Program-made: the position numbers and the translations under genes | In this document: positions 25,163-34,014 of the stretch, piece after piece | Numbering within the stretch: the stretch's first letter is position 1 | Layout of the letters: every line of letters begins with the position of its first letter | NCBI GenBank assembly: GCA_050734155.1 | Contig: JBOHUD010000036.1 | Span: 1 to 64,000 of the forward strand | Length of the DNA: 64,000 nt | Direction: 5' to 3' | Source: Aeolococcus sp050734155 | Lineage (GTDB): Bacteria; Chloroflexota; Dormibacteria; Aeolococcales; Aeolococcaceae | Notes under the pieces: generated by a model | What the model saw: the letters and a program-made list of their open reading frames with translations, nothing else | Told to the model about the DNA's origin: nothing | Database searches by the model: none

Positions 25163-25350
25163 TCACATCTCCTCCATCAGGGCTGCCGATTCACTCGCGC
25201 GAAGGGCGAGCGTTCTGGTCACGTTCAATCCGCCTGTGTGTGCGCATGGGTCCTGACGACCGGTCGGGAGCGCGTTGACCGCGGTTGCTCTCCGACCAGC
25301 GGGTGCCGGGCCCAGCGATCAGCGGACCGCTGTGGGGGCCGGCGGCGGTC

Positions 25351-26073
25351 TCAGGGTACGAGCACAGGCGGGGGACGGCACCAGAGCGACGCCCCCAGCA
25401 GGGCCGGAGCGCCATGGATGCGCGCTGGTGGGACGGTGGGGAGGAGGGGGCGGCAGCGACGGGCGGCGAGCGCCACGAGCACGCCGCGCACCGCACGTTC
25501 GACGCGCTCGACATCGACCTCGTGCCGGCGCAGGACCGTCGCCACCGCGACGGCAATCGAAGCGAGTGCCACACCCACGCCCGCCTGGATGAGCGCAGCT
25601 GCCCAGTGGACGCCCGTGACGGCGGAGAGGCCGGGCAGGGGCAGTCCTGCCGCCCCACTCTCGAGGTTCTCCTGGATGAGGTAGAGGGCGATCTGTAGGA
25701 CCGCCAACCCGCCGCCGAGCAGGACGAGGAGCCGTCCCCTGGAGAGCTGGCCCTGGCCTGACATCGTGGGCCGCCCGCGGGGAGGGGTGGCACCGGCGCG
25801 CCAGGCACGAGCCAGAAGACCCAACGCTCCCTCGGACCTGCGGCTGAGCCGGCGGCGGAAGTGCAGCACCGCCGCCGCCACCCCGGCCAGCAGCAGGGTC
25901 AGGGCCAGGCCGAGCGGGAGCATGTAGAGGTGCGCGGAGCCGGCGATCTCCTGCTCCAGGCCTGCGGCGCCCCAGACGCGGACGTACTCGATCGTGTGGC
26001 CCAGCCAGACGCCTGTGCAGGCGAGCAGCGCGATGCCGGGAAGAAGCCACGGCCGGCCCCGGGTCAGGTGCAT
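25351..26073 (-). CDS. Multi-span membrane protein of unknown function
   Basis: About 240 residues with four membrane segments (PWLLPGIALLACTGVWLGH, MLPLGLALTLLLAGVAAAVL, LLVLLGGGLAVLQIALYLI, WAAALIQAGVGVALASIAVAV). Start placed at the second Met (MHLTRGRPW); ATG 26088 is possible. It lies upstream of the disulfide pair on the same strand, 188 bases away. No family recognised. Confidence 0.7.
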   Translation of the reverse strand: MHLTRGRPWLLPGIALLACTGVWLGHTIEYVRVWGAAGLEQEIAGSAHLYMLPLGLALTLLLAGVAAAVLHFRRRLSRRSEGALGLLARAWRAGATPPRGRPTMSGQGQLSRGRLLVLLGGGLAVLQIALYLIQENLESGAAGLPLPGLSAVTGVHWAAALIQAGVGVALASIAVAVATVLRRHEVDVERVERAVRGVLVALAARRCRPLLPTVPPARIHGAPALLGASLWCRPPPVLVP

Positions 26074-26094
26074 CGCTGAATCATGCACGCTGCG

Positions 26095-26727
26095 TCAGTA
26101 CTCAGCACGAAAGGTGCGACCGACACGCGGCCCGGTGGAAAAGTAGTGCCGAAACACATAGAGGAGGGGATGCCAGCGCGAGGTGTCGACATGGCTGCTG
26201 CCGTCGATGACGATGGCGGGGTCGGCATGGACGCGAACCACCTCGACCTCGGCGATGTAGAAGCTGCCGCTCGACCCGCGATGTAGATTCCGAAGCTCCG
26301 CCTCCAGTTGGAGCTGGCACTCGAGGACGCGCGGCGGTGCGACCCGCTCCGATGGCACCGGCGTGAGTTGTGCCGCCTCGAACTTTCGCTGCTCGAAACG
26401 GAAGGTCTCCTGCTTGTGGTCGGGGATGGGGTCCCTGCCGGTCAGGGGCGCCAGGCGCTCCACCGCCTCCCACATGTCCGTGTCGGGAAGGTTTATGACG
26501 CACTGCCCCTGCCGCCGGATGTTGCCGACAGTCTGTCCCGCCGCTCCAAGCCCGAGCACCACGTTCTGGCCGAGAGCCCACGACGAGGACATCGGCGCCA
26601 GGTTTGGCGATCCGTCGGGATTCAGAGAGGAGATCAGGGCCACCGGAGTGCCGTAGTAGAGGATCGACGGGGTGATGGGGATGCTGGCCGGTGCGCATTC
26701 ACGGTTCGGAGATGCCTGAACTGTCAT
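26095..26727 (-). CDS. Flavin reductase-like domain protein
   Basis: 210 residues. TPVALISSLNPDGSPNLAP, MSSSWALGQNVVLGLG and GQCVINLPDTDMWEAVE are typical of the FMN-binding split-barrel flavin reductase family. FYIAEVEVVRVHADPAI and HPLLYVFRHYF complete the fold. Substrate unknown. Its start is only 21 bases from the divergent ArsR-type regulator. Confidence 0.85.
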   Translation of the reverse strand: MTVQASPNRECAPASIPITPSILYYGTPVALISSLNPDGSPNLAPMSSSWALGQNVVLGLGAAGQTVGNIRRQGQCVINLPDTDMWEAVERLAPLTGRDPIPDHKQETFRFEQRKFEAAQLTPVPSERVAPPRVLECQLQLEAELRNLHRGSSGSFYIAEVEVVRVHADPAIVIDGSSHVDTSRWHPLLYVFRHYFSTGPRVGRTFRAEY

Positions 26728-26748
26728 AGGTGCGCTAATATATCACGG

Positions 26749-27441
26749 GTGGATGAACTGTCGCTGACGCGGGTCGCCACGATGGCCGGCGTTCTGGCCG
26801 ACCCGTTGCGGCTGGGCATCGTCGATGCGCTGGCGCGAGACGGGACCCAGACGGTGACCGAGCTCTCCGACCGGCTGGGAGCGGGACTGCCCGCCATATC
26901 CAACCATCTGAAGCGACTGCGCTCGATGGGGCTGGTGCGCGCCGCCAAATCGGGCCGCCTCGTCCACTACCAGCTGGCGGCACCGGCATATGCCGAGGCC
27001 CTGGACGCACTGCGCTCGGCGGCCGGAGTGGAGCCCGTGAGCGCAGTCACGACCTCGGCGATTGCGTCGGCGCGCACCTGCTACGACCACATCGCGGGCA
27101 GGCTCGGCGTCAGTATTTATGACCACCTGTTGCGTTCAGGCGGGGTCGAGGTGGCCGGCGACGATCGCCGCGCCACTCTGAGGCGCGGCCCCTCGGCTGC
27201 CGCCGTCTTCGCCGGCCTGGGGGTCGACATCGACGACATCGAGAGCGGTCGCCGCCGTTGGGCGTATCGCTGCCGAGACTGGACCGAACGGCGCGATCAT
27301 GTGGCGGGCGCGCTCGGAGCAACCCTGTGCCGGCGGCTGATCGAGCGCGGGTGGCTCGTGCGTCTCTCAGGCACCCGCGCCCTGGAGGTCACTGACCGGG
27401 GGAGTCGAGGATTCATGGGCTTGAGGATCGCGACCGACTGA
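26749..27441 (+). CDS. ArsR-family transcriptional regulator with C-terminal domain
   Basis: 230 residues from GTG 26749. An ArsR winged helix occupies about 1-85 (VLADPLRLGIVDALARDG, LPAISNHLKRLRSMGLVRA, GRLVHYQL). Residues 100-230 match the extension of actinobacterial-type ArsR proteins, containing ARTCYDHIAGRLGVSIYD and RDWTERRDHVAGALGATL; Cys residues there could sense a ligand or metal. The 21-base intergenic space (GCTAATATATCAC) must hold both promoters, implying leaderless transcripts and shared control of the flavin-reductase-like gene. Confidence 0.88.
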   Translation: MDELSLTRVATMAGVLADPLRLGIVDALARDGTQTVTELSDRLGAGLPAISNHLKRLRSMGLVRAAKSGRLVHYQLAAPAYAEALDALRSAAGVEPVSAVTTSAIASARTCYDHIAGRLGVSIYDHLLRSGGVEVAGDDRRATLRRGPSAAAVFAGLGVDIDDIESGRRRWAYRCRDWTERRDHVAGALGATLCRRLIERGWLVRLSGTRALEVTDRGSRGFMGLRIATD

Positions 27442-27503
27442 CAACACATCTCCGGCCGGCTCGACACATCCACGGCGGGTCACGCGCACCGAGCAGGGTT
27501 GCA

Positions 27504-28703
27504 TCACCGTTGGCGCAGCTCACGGAAGAAGGCGCGGATGTCCTCGGCGAGGAGCTGTGGCTCCTCGAGGGCGGCGAAGTGGCCCCCCCGCGGCATCTCC
27601 GTCCAGCGCTGCACGTTGTAGCTTCGCTCGGCAAACTCGCGCGGTGGCCGCTCGAGATCGCGGGGAAAGACGGCAATGCCGCATGGAACGGTGATGGGAA
27701 CCCAGGGGCGAGGGTTGGGGTTGTTCCGCGAGTCCCAGTAGGGCCGGAACGACGAGCCGATGGTTTCCGTCGCCCAGTAGATGGTGATGTTGGTCAGGAG
27801 CTCATCCTTGCTGAAGACACTCTCCACGTCTCCGTCGCAGTCGGACCAGGCGCGGTACTTCTCGACGATCCACGCGGCCAGCCCTGCAGGCGAGTCGCTG
27901 AGGGAGTACGCCAGAGTCTGCGGGCGGGTGGCCTGGAGGTGGCCGTAGGCGCCCTCGTCACGCTCCCATCGCTCTTGCTGCTCGAGGTGGTGACGCTCGG
28001 CCTCCGTCGGTGGGTGATCCTTGGGGCCGATCGAGCCATACACGTTGGTCACGTGGATGCCCGTCACGACGCCGGCATGGTATTGGCCGAGACGGGCCGA
28101 CACACCACCGCCGATGTCGCCGCCATGGGCGCCGAAGCGCTCGTAGCCGAGGCGGCGCATGAGCTGCGCCCACAGATCGGCGACGCGTGCCGAAACGAAT
28201 CGCTCAATGGGACGATTGGAGAAGCCAAAGCCCGGCATCGACGGCACGACGACGTCGAACGCGTCGGCTGGGTCGCCGCCGTGTGCCGCCGGGTTGGTGA
28301 GGAGTGGGACGAGTTTCGTCAGCTCGAAGAACGTGCTCGGCCAGCCGTGAGTCAGCACCAGCGGAAACGGCGCGGGTCCCTTACCGCGGACGTGGATGAA
28401 ATGGATCCCCAGTCCTTCGATGTCGGTTCGGAAGTGAGCGAGCTCGTTGAGCCTCCGCTCCTCAGCACGCCAGTCGAACGTGTCGTGCCAGTACGCTACC
28501 AGCTCCCTGAGAAACCCACGCTGCGTCCCGTAGTCCCAACCGCTCTCTGGCACTTCATCCGGCCATCGCGTTTTGTGCAGACGCCCCCGGAGGTCAGCAA
28601 GCGTGGCCTCCGGAATTGCGATGGAGAACGGCTGCACAGACGGATGCTGCGGCACCACCGACGGATTCAAAACCGCCTCGCCTCGCCCCTCGTGCGTTTC
28701 CAC
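27504..28703 (-). CDS. Epoxide hydrolase (EHN + alpha/beta hydrolase)
   Basis: About 399 residues. The N-terminal EHN region (FSIAIPEATLADLRGRLHKTRWPDE, SGWDYGTQRGFLREL) is followed by HFIHVRGKGPAPFPLVLTHGWPSTF (oxyanion HGW), GAHGGDIGGGVSARL (nucleophile Asp), SVFSKDELLTNI-YWATETI and PRGGHFAALEEPQ (His). This is the microsomal-type epoxide hydrolase family; some members act on juvenile-hormone-like or other epoxides. GTG 28703 is chosen; the frame is open further upstream. Confidence 0.92.
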   Translation of the reverse strand: METHEGRGEAVLNPSVVPQHPSVQPFSIAIPEATLADLRGRLHKTRWPDEVPESGWDYGTQRGFLRELVAYWHDTFDWRAEERRLNELAHFRTDIEGLGIHFIHVRGKGPAPFPLVLTHGWPSTFFELTKLVPLLTNPAAHGGDPADAFDVVVPSMPGFGFSNRPIERFVSARVADLWAQLMRRLGYERFGAHGGDIGGGVSARLGQYHAGVVTGIHVTNVYGSIGPKDHPPTEAERHHLEQQERWERDEGAYGHLQATRPQTLAYSLSDSPAGLAAWIVEKYRAWSDCDGDVESVFSKDELLTNITIYWATETIGSSFRPYWDSRNNPNPRPWVPITVPCGIAVFPRDLERPPREFAERSYNVQRWTEMPRGGHFAALEEPQLLAEDIRAFFRELRQR

Positions 28704-28829
28704 CCTCCGAGAGTAGCCACTGGTGACGACCGCCGCCTGATGCGCCACGGCCGGTCGAGCCGGGCGGGTAGCGGCAGCCACCCGAGGCGTGAAACGCGAC
28801 AGTGGGAGACCAGGCCTGCGCTCGCGGAT

Positions 28830-29231
28830 CTACACGCCCACCTTTCGCTTGCCGGTTCGAGATGGTCCTGCGGCTGGCGGTGAGCTGGGCCGGTCGGCTG
28901 AGGTAGGTGGCTTGGCCGTCGTCCGTCCCCGGGTGCTCGTCGCGTGCGTTCCAGTTGTCCGTCGAGGTACACCGTGGCGCGCCTGCAGATGCTCAACGTC
29001 GTGCTCCAGGAGTTGCTTGATCAGTGTTTGGTACGCCACCCCATACTGGCGCGCCAAGCTACGGATCGCCGACAGAAGCTCCGCGGGGAAACGGATGGAG
29101 ATCGCTTGCTGGCGCTCACGGTGGTCGGTAGGGACGGTCGCAAAGTGACGGTCGAGCTCTTCAGAAGTCATGCCCTCGTACGGGTCGGGAAAGCGGGTAC
29201 TCCTCATTTCAGGCTCTTCCATCCCTGGCAT
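28830..29231 (-). CDS. CopG/BrnA-like antitoxin, no toxin attached
   Basis: 133 residues. ERQQAISIRFPAELLSAIRSLA and VAYQTLIKQLLEHDVEHLQ match the RHH domain of BrnA/CopG-type antitoxins. The rest of the C-terminus is basic and low complexity (Ser, Thr, Arg, Pro). No BrnT-like or other toxin lies next to it, so it is orphan or a regulator. Confidence 0.7.
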   Translation of the reverse strand: MPGMEEPEMRSTRFPDPYEGMTSEELDRHFATVPTDHRERQQAISIRFPAELLSAIRSLARQYGVAYQTLIKQLLEHDVEHLQARHGVPRRTTGTHATSTRGRTTAKPPTSADRPSSPPAAGPSRTGKRKVGV

Positions 29232-29252
29232 TCTCCACCACGTACAGCACCT

Positions 29253-29894
29253 TCAAGGCCGCAACGCGTTTCCCAGGATGTGCGGCGAGGTCGGCAGCGC
29301 GAATCGCGACTCCGGAAAGCAGAAGTGCTCGAGCTGCTGGATGGTGAAGCCGGCGCCGACAATCGCTGCGGCCGTGTCGCGGCTGGGGTGACAGCCACCG
29401 CCGAAAGCGGGCCAGACGGTGACGTCGAGCAGACGTTGAACCCGGTACAGCCCCCAGGTGCGTGCTCGGACATGCTCGAGGAATCGCAGCTGGCCACCGG
29501 GCCTGAGGACGCGGAAGATCTCACCCAGTGCACCGGGCTGATCACCGACCGAGCACAGCACCAGCGAGGCGACCGCGGCATCGAAGCTCGCATCGTCGGC
29601 GGGCAGCTGCGCGGCGACACCATCGACCACGTCCACTGGCGTCGACGCCTGCCGCGCCGCTCGTCGAGCGATGGCACGGAGATGTGGCTCGGGTTCCACC
29701 GCGAGCACGCGGGCGACCTCCGGCGGGTAGTGCCCGAAGTTCAGGCCGTTGCCGGCCCCCACCTCGATCACCCGTCCGCTCAGACCGGCGAGCAGCTGGC
29801 GACGCCGATCGGCAATTCCGCCGCGGTCCATCGATGGACTGACCCTGGCGTAGAAACGCGCGAAGACCGGGTGACTGACGGTGTTCTTGGGCAT
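29253..29894 (-). CDS. SAM-dependent methyltransferase (class I)
   Basis: 213 residues from ATG 29894. Motif I VIEVGAGNGLNFGHYP, motif II LAVEPEPHLRAIA, DASFDAAVASLVLCSV and LRPGGQLRFLEHVRA are those of Ubie/METTL7-like methyltransferases. GCHPSRDTAAAI and CFPESRF follow. Substrate unknown, possibly a small thiol or lipid. The longer frame upstream has no ribosome site. Confidence 0.88.
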   Translation of the reverse strand: MPKNTVSHPVFARFYARVSPSMDRGGIADRRRQLLAGLSGRVIEVGAGNGLNFGHYPPEVARVLAVEPEPHLRAIARRAARQASTPVDVVDGVAAQLPADDASFDAAVASLVLCSVGDQPGALGEIFRVLRPGGQLRFLEHVRARTWGLYRVQRLLDVTVWPAFGGGCHPSRDTAAAIVGAGFTIQQLEHFCFPESRFALPTSPHILGNALRP

Positions 29895-30001
29895 CTGTCC
29901 TGGTGCGCCGGTTGTGCGGATCGCGCTGACCTCGGAATGCCGACCATGGTAAGACCAGCCCACCGGCCACATTGTTCTTTGTGATGCGCTATGCTTGATG
30001 C

Positions 30002-30253
30002 GTGAAGCGGACCACGATCATGCTGCCCGAGGATGTCGACACGCGACTGCGACTCGAGGCGAGGCGTCGCCGGGTCTCGATCGCTGACGTCGTCCGCGTT
30101 GCCGTCGAGCAGCATCTACCCAGGCCGCCGGCGTCGCATCGGCTGGGATTCTTCTCGGTTGGCCAGGGTCGACCCGCAGATGCCTCCGACCGGGTGGACG
30201 AGCTCGTCGGGGGAGCGGTGGCGCGCCGCCGTCGCGTGCGGCGCTCAGCCTAG
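30002..30253 (+). CDS. VapB-type RHH antitoxin
   Basis: 83 residues from GTG 30002: KRTTIMLPEDVDTRLRLEA and RRVSIADVVRVAVEQHL are RHH. A TATGCT -10-like box (29989-29994 region) and two TGATGCG direct repeats (29982 and 29996) precede the start, which suggests a leaderless, autoregulated operon. The stop abuts the VapC GTG. Confidence 0.88.
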   Translation: MKRTTIMLPEDVDTRLRLEARRRRVSIADVVRVAVEQHLPRPPASHRLGFFSVGQGRPADASDRVDELVGGAVARRRRVRRSA

Positions 30254-30664
30254 GTGCTCATCGTCGACGCCGGTCCGCTCTACGCTGCGGCGGCCAGCGG
30301 TGACCGCAACCACCTTCGCAGCGTCGAGCTGCTCAGCAGTGCCGAGCGGCCACTCCTGGTGCCTGCCCTGGTGGTCACCGAGGTGTGCTACCTGCTCTCG
30401 GACCGCATCGGAGCGCATGCGGAGCTTGCCTTCGCACGCTCGATCGCCTCTGGGGAGCTGTTCGTCGAGCCGGTGCTCGATTCCGAGTGGGAGCGCATCG
30501 CCCAGCTGGCCGAGGAGTACCTCGATCTCCCGCTCGGCGTCGTGGACGCCTCAGTGGTTGCGCTCACTGAACGGCATCGCGCCAGTTCGATCGCCACCTT
30601 TGATCATCGTCACTTCTCCGTCGTCCGCCCCGCGCACGTGGCGGCGTTGACGTTGCTTCCGTGA
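30254..30664 (+). CDS. VapC-type PIN toxin
   Basis: 136 residues from GTG 30254: MLIVDAGPLYAAAASGDRNH, LVPALVVTEVCYLLSD, LPLGVVDASVVALTERH and IATFDHRHFSVVRP are all PIN acidic motifs with the DHRHF pattern common in VapC. It immediately follows its antitoxin. Confidence 0.93.
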   Translation: MLIVDAGPLYAAAASGDRNHLRSVELLSSAERPLLVPALVVTEVCYLLSDRIGAHAELAFARSIASGELFVEPVLDSEWERIAQLAEEYLDLPLGVVDASVVALTERHRASSIATFDHRHFSVVRPAHVAALTLLP

Positions 30665-30716
30665 TGCGCTGCCGCATCCGTCAGGCCGGCCGGCGCTCGG
30701 CGCCTGCCTGAACGTC

Positions 30717-31286
30717 TCACTCGTCGAGCGGCGGCCGGTGGGCGATGAACGCCAGCCGGTCATCCACGCGCAGGGTGATCTTCACGAAGCCGAGGGTCTG
30801 CAGCCGGGCCAGGAAGGTGCCTGGTTCCACCGGGTTGTAGGTGTCCCCCTCGTGGAACTCGTGGAGCCCGGTGCTGGGCAGGCTGTCCGAGCCGATCAGA
30901 ACGCCTCCGGGGCGAAGGACGCGGAGGATCTCAGCGAGCAGCCGATTCTGCAGCGCCACCGTCGGCACGTGGTGCAGCATGGTGAACGAACCGGCGGAGT
31001 CGAACGATGCGTCGTCGAAGTCCATGGCGGTCGCGTCCCGGTGCAGGACCTCGACGTTCGTCCCCGCAAAGCGGTCGATGAGCTTCCCTGCCACCGCCTC
31101 ATCACTCTCGACCACCACCAGCCGATCGACGCGCTGCAGCAACCAGGCGGTGGCGGCTCCCGGCCCGGGTCCCACCTCGAGCATGTCCCTGCCGAGATCG
31201 ACGTCACGGGTCAGGAAGGGCAGGATGTCGCCCTGCAGGTGTTCGGCCCACTCGGGACTGGCGCACACGGCGTGGTTCTCGTTCAC
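30717..31286 (-). CDS. SAM-dependent methyltransferase
   Basis: 189 residues. Motif I MLEVGPGPGAATAWLLQ, VVVESDEAVAGKLIDRF, DFDDASFDSAGSFTMLHHV and LRPGGVLIGSDSLPS fit the class I methyltransferase fold. The C-terminus (FLARLQTLGFVKITLRVDD) is the typical last strand pair. Substrate unknown. Unrelated in detail to the methyltransferase at 29253. Confidence 0.87.
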   Translation of the reverse strand: MNENHAVCASPEWAEHLQGDILPFLTRDVDLGRDMLEVGPGPGAATAWLLQRVDRLVVVESDEAVAGKLIDRFAGTNVEVLHRDATAMDFDDASFDSAGSFTMLHHVPTVALQNRLLAEILRVLRPGGVLIGSDSLPSTGLHEFHEGDTYNPVEPGTFLARLQTLGFVKITLRVDDRLAFIAHRPPLDE

Positions 31287-31404
31287 CCGGCAAGCCCAGC
31301 GAGATCACCCAGCTCCCGGTGTGACGACGACGATGAGCGCGGTCAGCAGGAACTGGATGCTCACGTGACCGATCACCGCGTCGATGGTACCGGGCGGCGC
31401 CAGG

Positions 31405-32036
31405 TCATCGTCGTCGGTTGCGGCGAGCCGTCTCGCTGGTTTGCGCGAGCCTGAAGATCGTCACCAGGCCCACGCCCCCGACCAGGTTGCCGGCGGTGGC
31501 GATGCCCACCCACGCGGCCACGTCGAGCCAGGAGTGGCCGGTGTGGCTGAAGCCCACGAAGATGAGCGCGGCGCCCACCACCGCGTGCGATGTGTTGGCG
31601 GCGAACACGACGTACCCCGCTGCCCAGATCACCAGTATCCTGCCGAGGACGTTGCGGACGGCGAGGATGAGCCAGGTCAGCACCGTCATGATCAGGCCGG
31701 CGATGATGGCTGACACGAAGACCGCCAGTGCAGGATGACGAAGACGAAGCCGATGGGAAAGACGGCGCCGGCCAGGGCCAGCGCTGCGTAGAGCCCAGCG
31801 TGCGGAGCGGCACCGAGCAGGGCTCCGATGACCACCGCGGCGGCGAGACCACCGAGGGACACCTCGGCTCCCCCGATGATGGCGGTGATCACGATGTCCG
31901 CCGTGCTGCGCGCCAGCCTTCCCTCTCCCACCGCGTGGCCGCGCTCGATGACGTCCTCAGGCTCCTCGGCGAGGACCTCGTCGACGGGAAGCCTGTCGTC
32001 CTCCCCTGCAGCCGGTCGGTTCCTGGTGCGGGCCAT
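31405..32036 (-). pseudogene. Formate/nitrite transporter family protein, internally deleted
   Basis: From ATG 32036 the frame reads a polar N-terminus, then LARSTADIVITAIIGGAEVSLG, IGALLGAAPHAGLYAALALAGAVFPIGFVFVIL, the first helices of a YfdC-like FNT protein. Around 31720 it shifts frame and continues FVSAIIAGLIMTVLTWLIL, TSHAVVGAALIFVGFSH and AGNLVGGVGLVTIFRLAQ, the last helices. About 60 residues (the middle helices after VFVIL) are missing, so it cannot form a channel. Confidence 0.8.
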
Positions 32037-32047
32037 GGCGCGTGATC

Positions 32048-33040
32048 CTACCCACGACGGGCTCGACGGGCTCCGTTTGGTGCGACCGATCGTCCGAGAT
32101 CCGCCGCCAGCTCCACCCGCAATTGGAGCAGCTGCTCGGGAGTTGGGCACCAGGCCGATTCGAACGCTGCGATGTCCCAGCCTGCCCGCCGAGCCCCCGC
32201 CTCGTAGGCGCTCTGCAGGAACGCCAGGAGCAGCCCCCTGGGGTCGGAGGCGGTGCGCACCGCCTCGTAGGGGAGGATGGCAAGCGATCCACTGCCCGAT
32301 TGGATCCAGTCTCCGGCGGCGAGGGGCTCGTCGCGGAGGCCCGCGGGCTCAGGAGCGGTGTAGGAGTAATAGGACGCGTCCGGCAGGTTGTCGTCGCCGG
32401 GCCACAGGCCGAAGGAGATGAGCTCATCGGAGTACGCCTCGCGGGTCACGGCATCAGCGTCCACGGGGGGAGCCGCTCGCCCTGAGAAACGGGTCACCGC
32501 CAGGTCGAAGCTGTGCCAGAACAGATGGATTGGACTGGTCTTGCCCCCAAACCATCCCGAGAATTCATCGAAGACCCTGTCGGACCAGTCCAGCACCGCC
32601 CAGAACCGCTCGATGTACGTGCGGTCGTAGGCGGCGTGCTCATGGTCGCGGGGAAAGGGAGTCTTCATCGGCAGGCCGAACGGCTCTTCCCTGATGCGCA
32701 CGTCGAGCTCGAGCTTGCGCAGGCATGCGTGCAGATGCTCATCGAACTCGGCCACCGACAGCCCGGAGACCAGGGGGAAGGACTCGGCGCGCCCGTCCAT
32801 GGTGCGCACCAAGAGGGCGTGGTCGACGAAGTCGAAGTCGATCTGGAAGGTGGTGCCGCCCGAGTGCATCCGTCGCGTGGTCAATCCCCTGACGTCCACG
32901 TACAGCGGCACGTTCCACCAGTGGTTGCGCGGTGGCGTGACGGCGAGACGCACCTTGCCGACCACCTGGGCGTACAGGTGGAGGGTGTCAACGGTGGGGC
33001 GCCAGTCGGCCAGGTGCAGCTGCGGCAGCGTGTCGCTCAC
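32048..33040 (-). CDS. DUF5996 family protein
   Basis: 330 residues: LPQLHLADWRPTVDTLHLYAQ, VGKVRLAVTPPRNHWWNV, LYVDVRGLTTRRMHSGG and HLFWHSFDLAVTRFSGR are the conserved blocks of the DUF5996 family, widespread in soil bacteria. No activity is known; aromatic and His residues (NHWWN, FWHSFD) suggest a ligand pocket. ATG 33040 is followed by full-length homology. Confidence 0.85.
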   Translation of the reverse strand: MSDTLPQLHLADWRPTVDTLHLYAQVVGKVRLAVTPPRNHWWNVPLYVDVRGLTTRRMHSGGTTFQIDFDFVDHALLVRTMDGRAESFPLVSGLSVAEFDEHLHACLRKLELDVRIREEPFGLPMKTPFPRDHEHAAYDRTYIERFWAVLDWSDRVFDEFSGWFGGKTSPIHLFWHSFDLAVTRFSGRAAPPVDADAVTREAYSDELISFGLWPGDDNLPDASYYSYTAPEPAGLRDEPLAAGDWIQSGSGSLAILPYEAVRTASDPRGLLLAFLQSAYEAGARRAGWDIAAFESAWCPTPEQLLQLRVELAADLGRSVAPNGARRARRG

Positions 33041-33046
33041 GCGCAG

Positions 33047-33343
33047 CTACCCGTGCGAGGGCCCGGGGGGCGCGTCCTCGAGCTCGAACATGAGGTCGTC
33101 GGGATAGCAGTAGTACCAATCCTCACCTGGCTCGAACGACCGGATGACGGGGTCGCCAACCGCCCGGTAGTGGGCCGTCGCGTGCCGGCCGGGTGAGCTG
33201 TCGCAACACCCCACGTGCCCACAACCCTGGCACACGCGCAGGTGCACCCAGTCGTGCCGGCCCGCGGCGGTGCACTCGACGCATCCCTCGCCGGAGGGGG
33301 CCACGTCCCTGATCTGGTCCAGGTGCTTGCACTGCTCACTCAT
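33047..33343 (-). CDS. UBP-type zinc finger protein
   Basis: 98 residues. C and H positions fit a ubiquitin-hydrolase-type (UBP) zinc finger: MSEQCKHLD, EGCVECTAAGRHDWVHLRVC, QGCGHVGCCDSSPGRHATAHY, then DPVIRSFEPGEDWYYCYPD. Stand-alone UBP fingers occur in many bacteria without ubiquitin; their role is unknown. It sits seven bases upstream of the DUF5996 gene on the same strand, an apparent two-gene operon. Confidence 0.87.
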   Translation of the reverse strand: MSEQCKHLDQIRDVAPSGEGCVECTAAGRHDWVHLRVCQGCGHVGCCDSSPGRHATAHYRAVGDPVIRSFEPGEDWYYCYPDDLMFELEDAPPGPSHG

Positions 33344-33469
33344 GTTGCACACCTCCGATGTTGGTCCGGCGGCACGCGAACTGCGGGGTGAAGCCTCTCC
33401 CCTGAAGATGAACCGGCCCGCCGGGAGCGTGCGTATGCCAGTGTGAGGATTTTCCCTGGAGACCGTCAC

Positions 33470-33964
33470 ATGCGTCATGCGCCTGCTGCTGCCATCGTCG
33501 TCACCCTGGGGGGCATCGCCACCGCGGTGCTCGGCAGCCGGCTGAAGGAGCTGCCCGCAGTCGAGCTGGCCATCGGGGTGACCCTGCTGCTGGCCTGGCT
33601 CGTCGAGCACGGCGGCCGGTTCGGGGCGAGCGGGATCACCCTCACCGGCCTGGGCGTCGGCCTGGTCATCGCGGAGCACCTCCCCGCCTACTCGGCGTAC
33701 CGCGAGGAGCTGGCCTTTGGGGGGATCGCGCTGGGCCTGCTGATCGCCACGCGGGTCACCCGCGGCGCGCTCCGCGGTGCGGGCCTGGGGCTCCTGGCGG
33801 TGGCGGTCAGTGAGGCGGCACTGCAGCGCCTGCCTGCCGTTGTCAGCGCCCCCAACGTCTTCCGGGCCTTCGCCGACGGCTGGGCCTTCGGCCTGGTGAT
33901 CGCCGCCTACGGCCTGGTGCTCGCGCTGGCATCGCGGCGATCGCCACGGCCGGCGCGCCGGTAG
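33470..33964 (+). CDS. Multi-span membrane protein of unknown function
   Basis: About 164 residues from ATG 33470 with four or five hydrophobic segments (AAAIVVTLGGIATAVLG, VELAIGVTLLLAWLVEH, LTGLGVGLVIAEHL, LAFGGIALGLLIATRV, GWAFGLVIAAYGLVLALA). Basic C-terminus. No family recognised. Divergent from the zinc-finger gene. Confidence 0.65.
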   Translation: MRHAPAAAIVVTLGGIATAVLGSRLKELPAVELAIGVTLLLAWLVEHGGRFGASGITLTGLGVGLVIAEHLPAYSAYREELAFGGIALGLLIATRVTRGALRGAGLGLLAVAVSEAALQRLPAVVSAPNVFRAFADGWAFGLVIAAYGLVLALASRRSPRPARR

Positions 33965-34014
33965 AGTCGCCGGCGCAGGGCCACGACGACGGCTGATCAG
34001 CCGGGAGACACACG

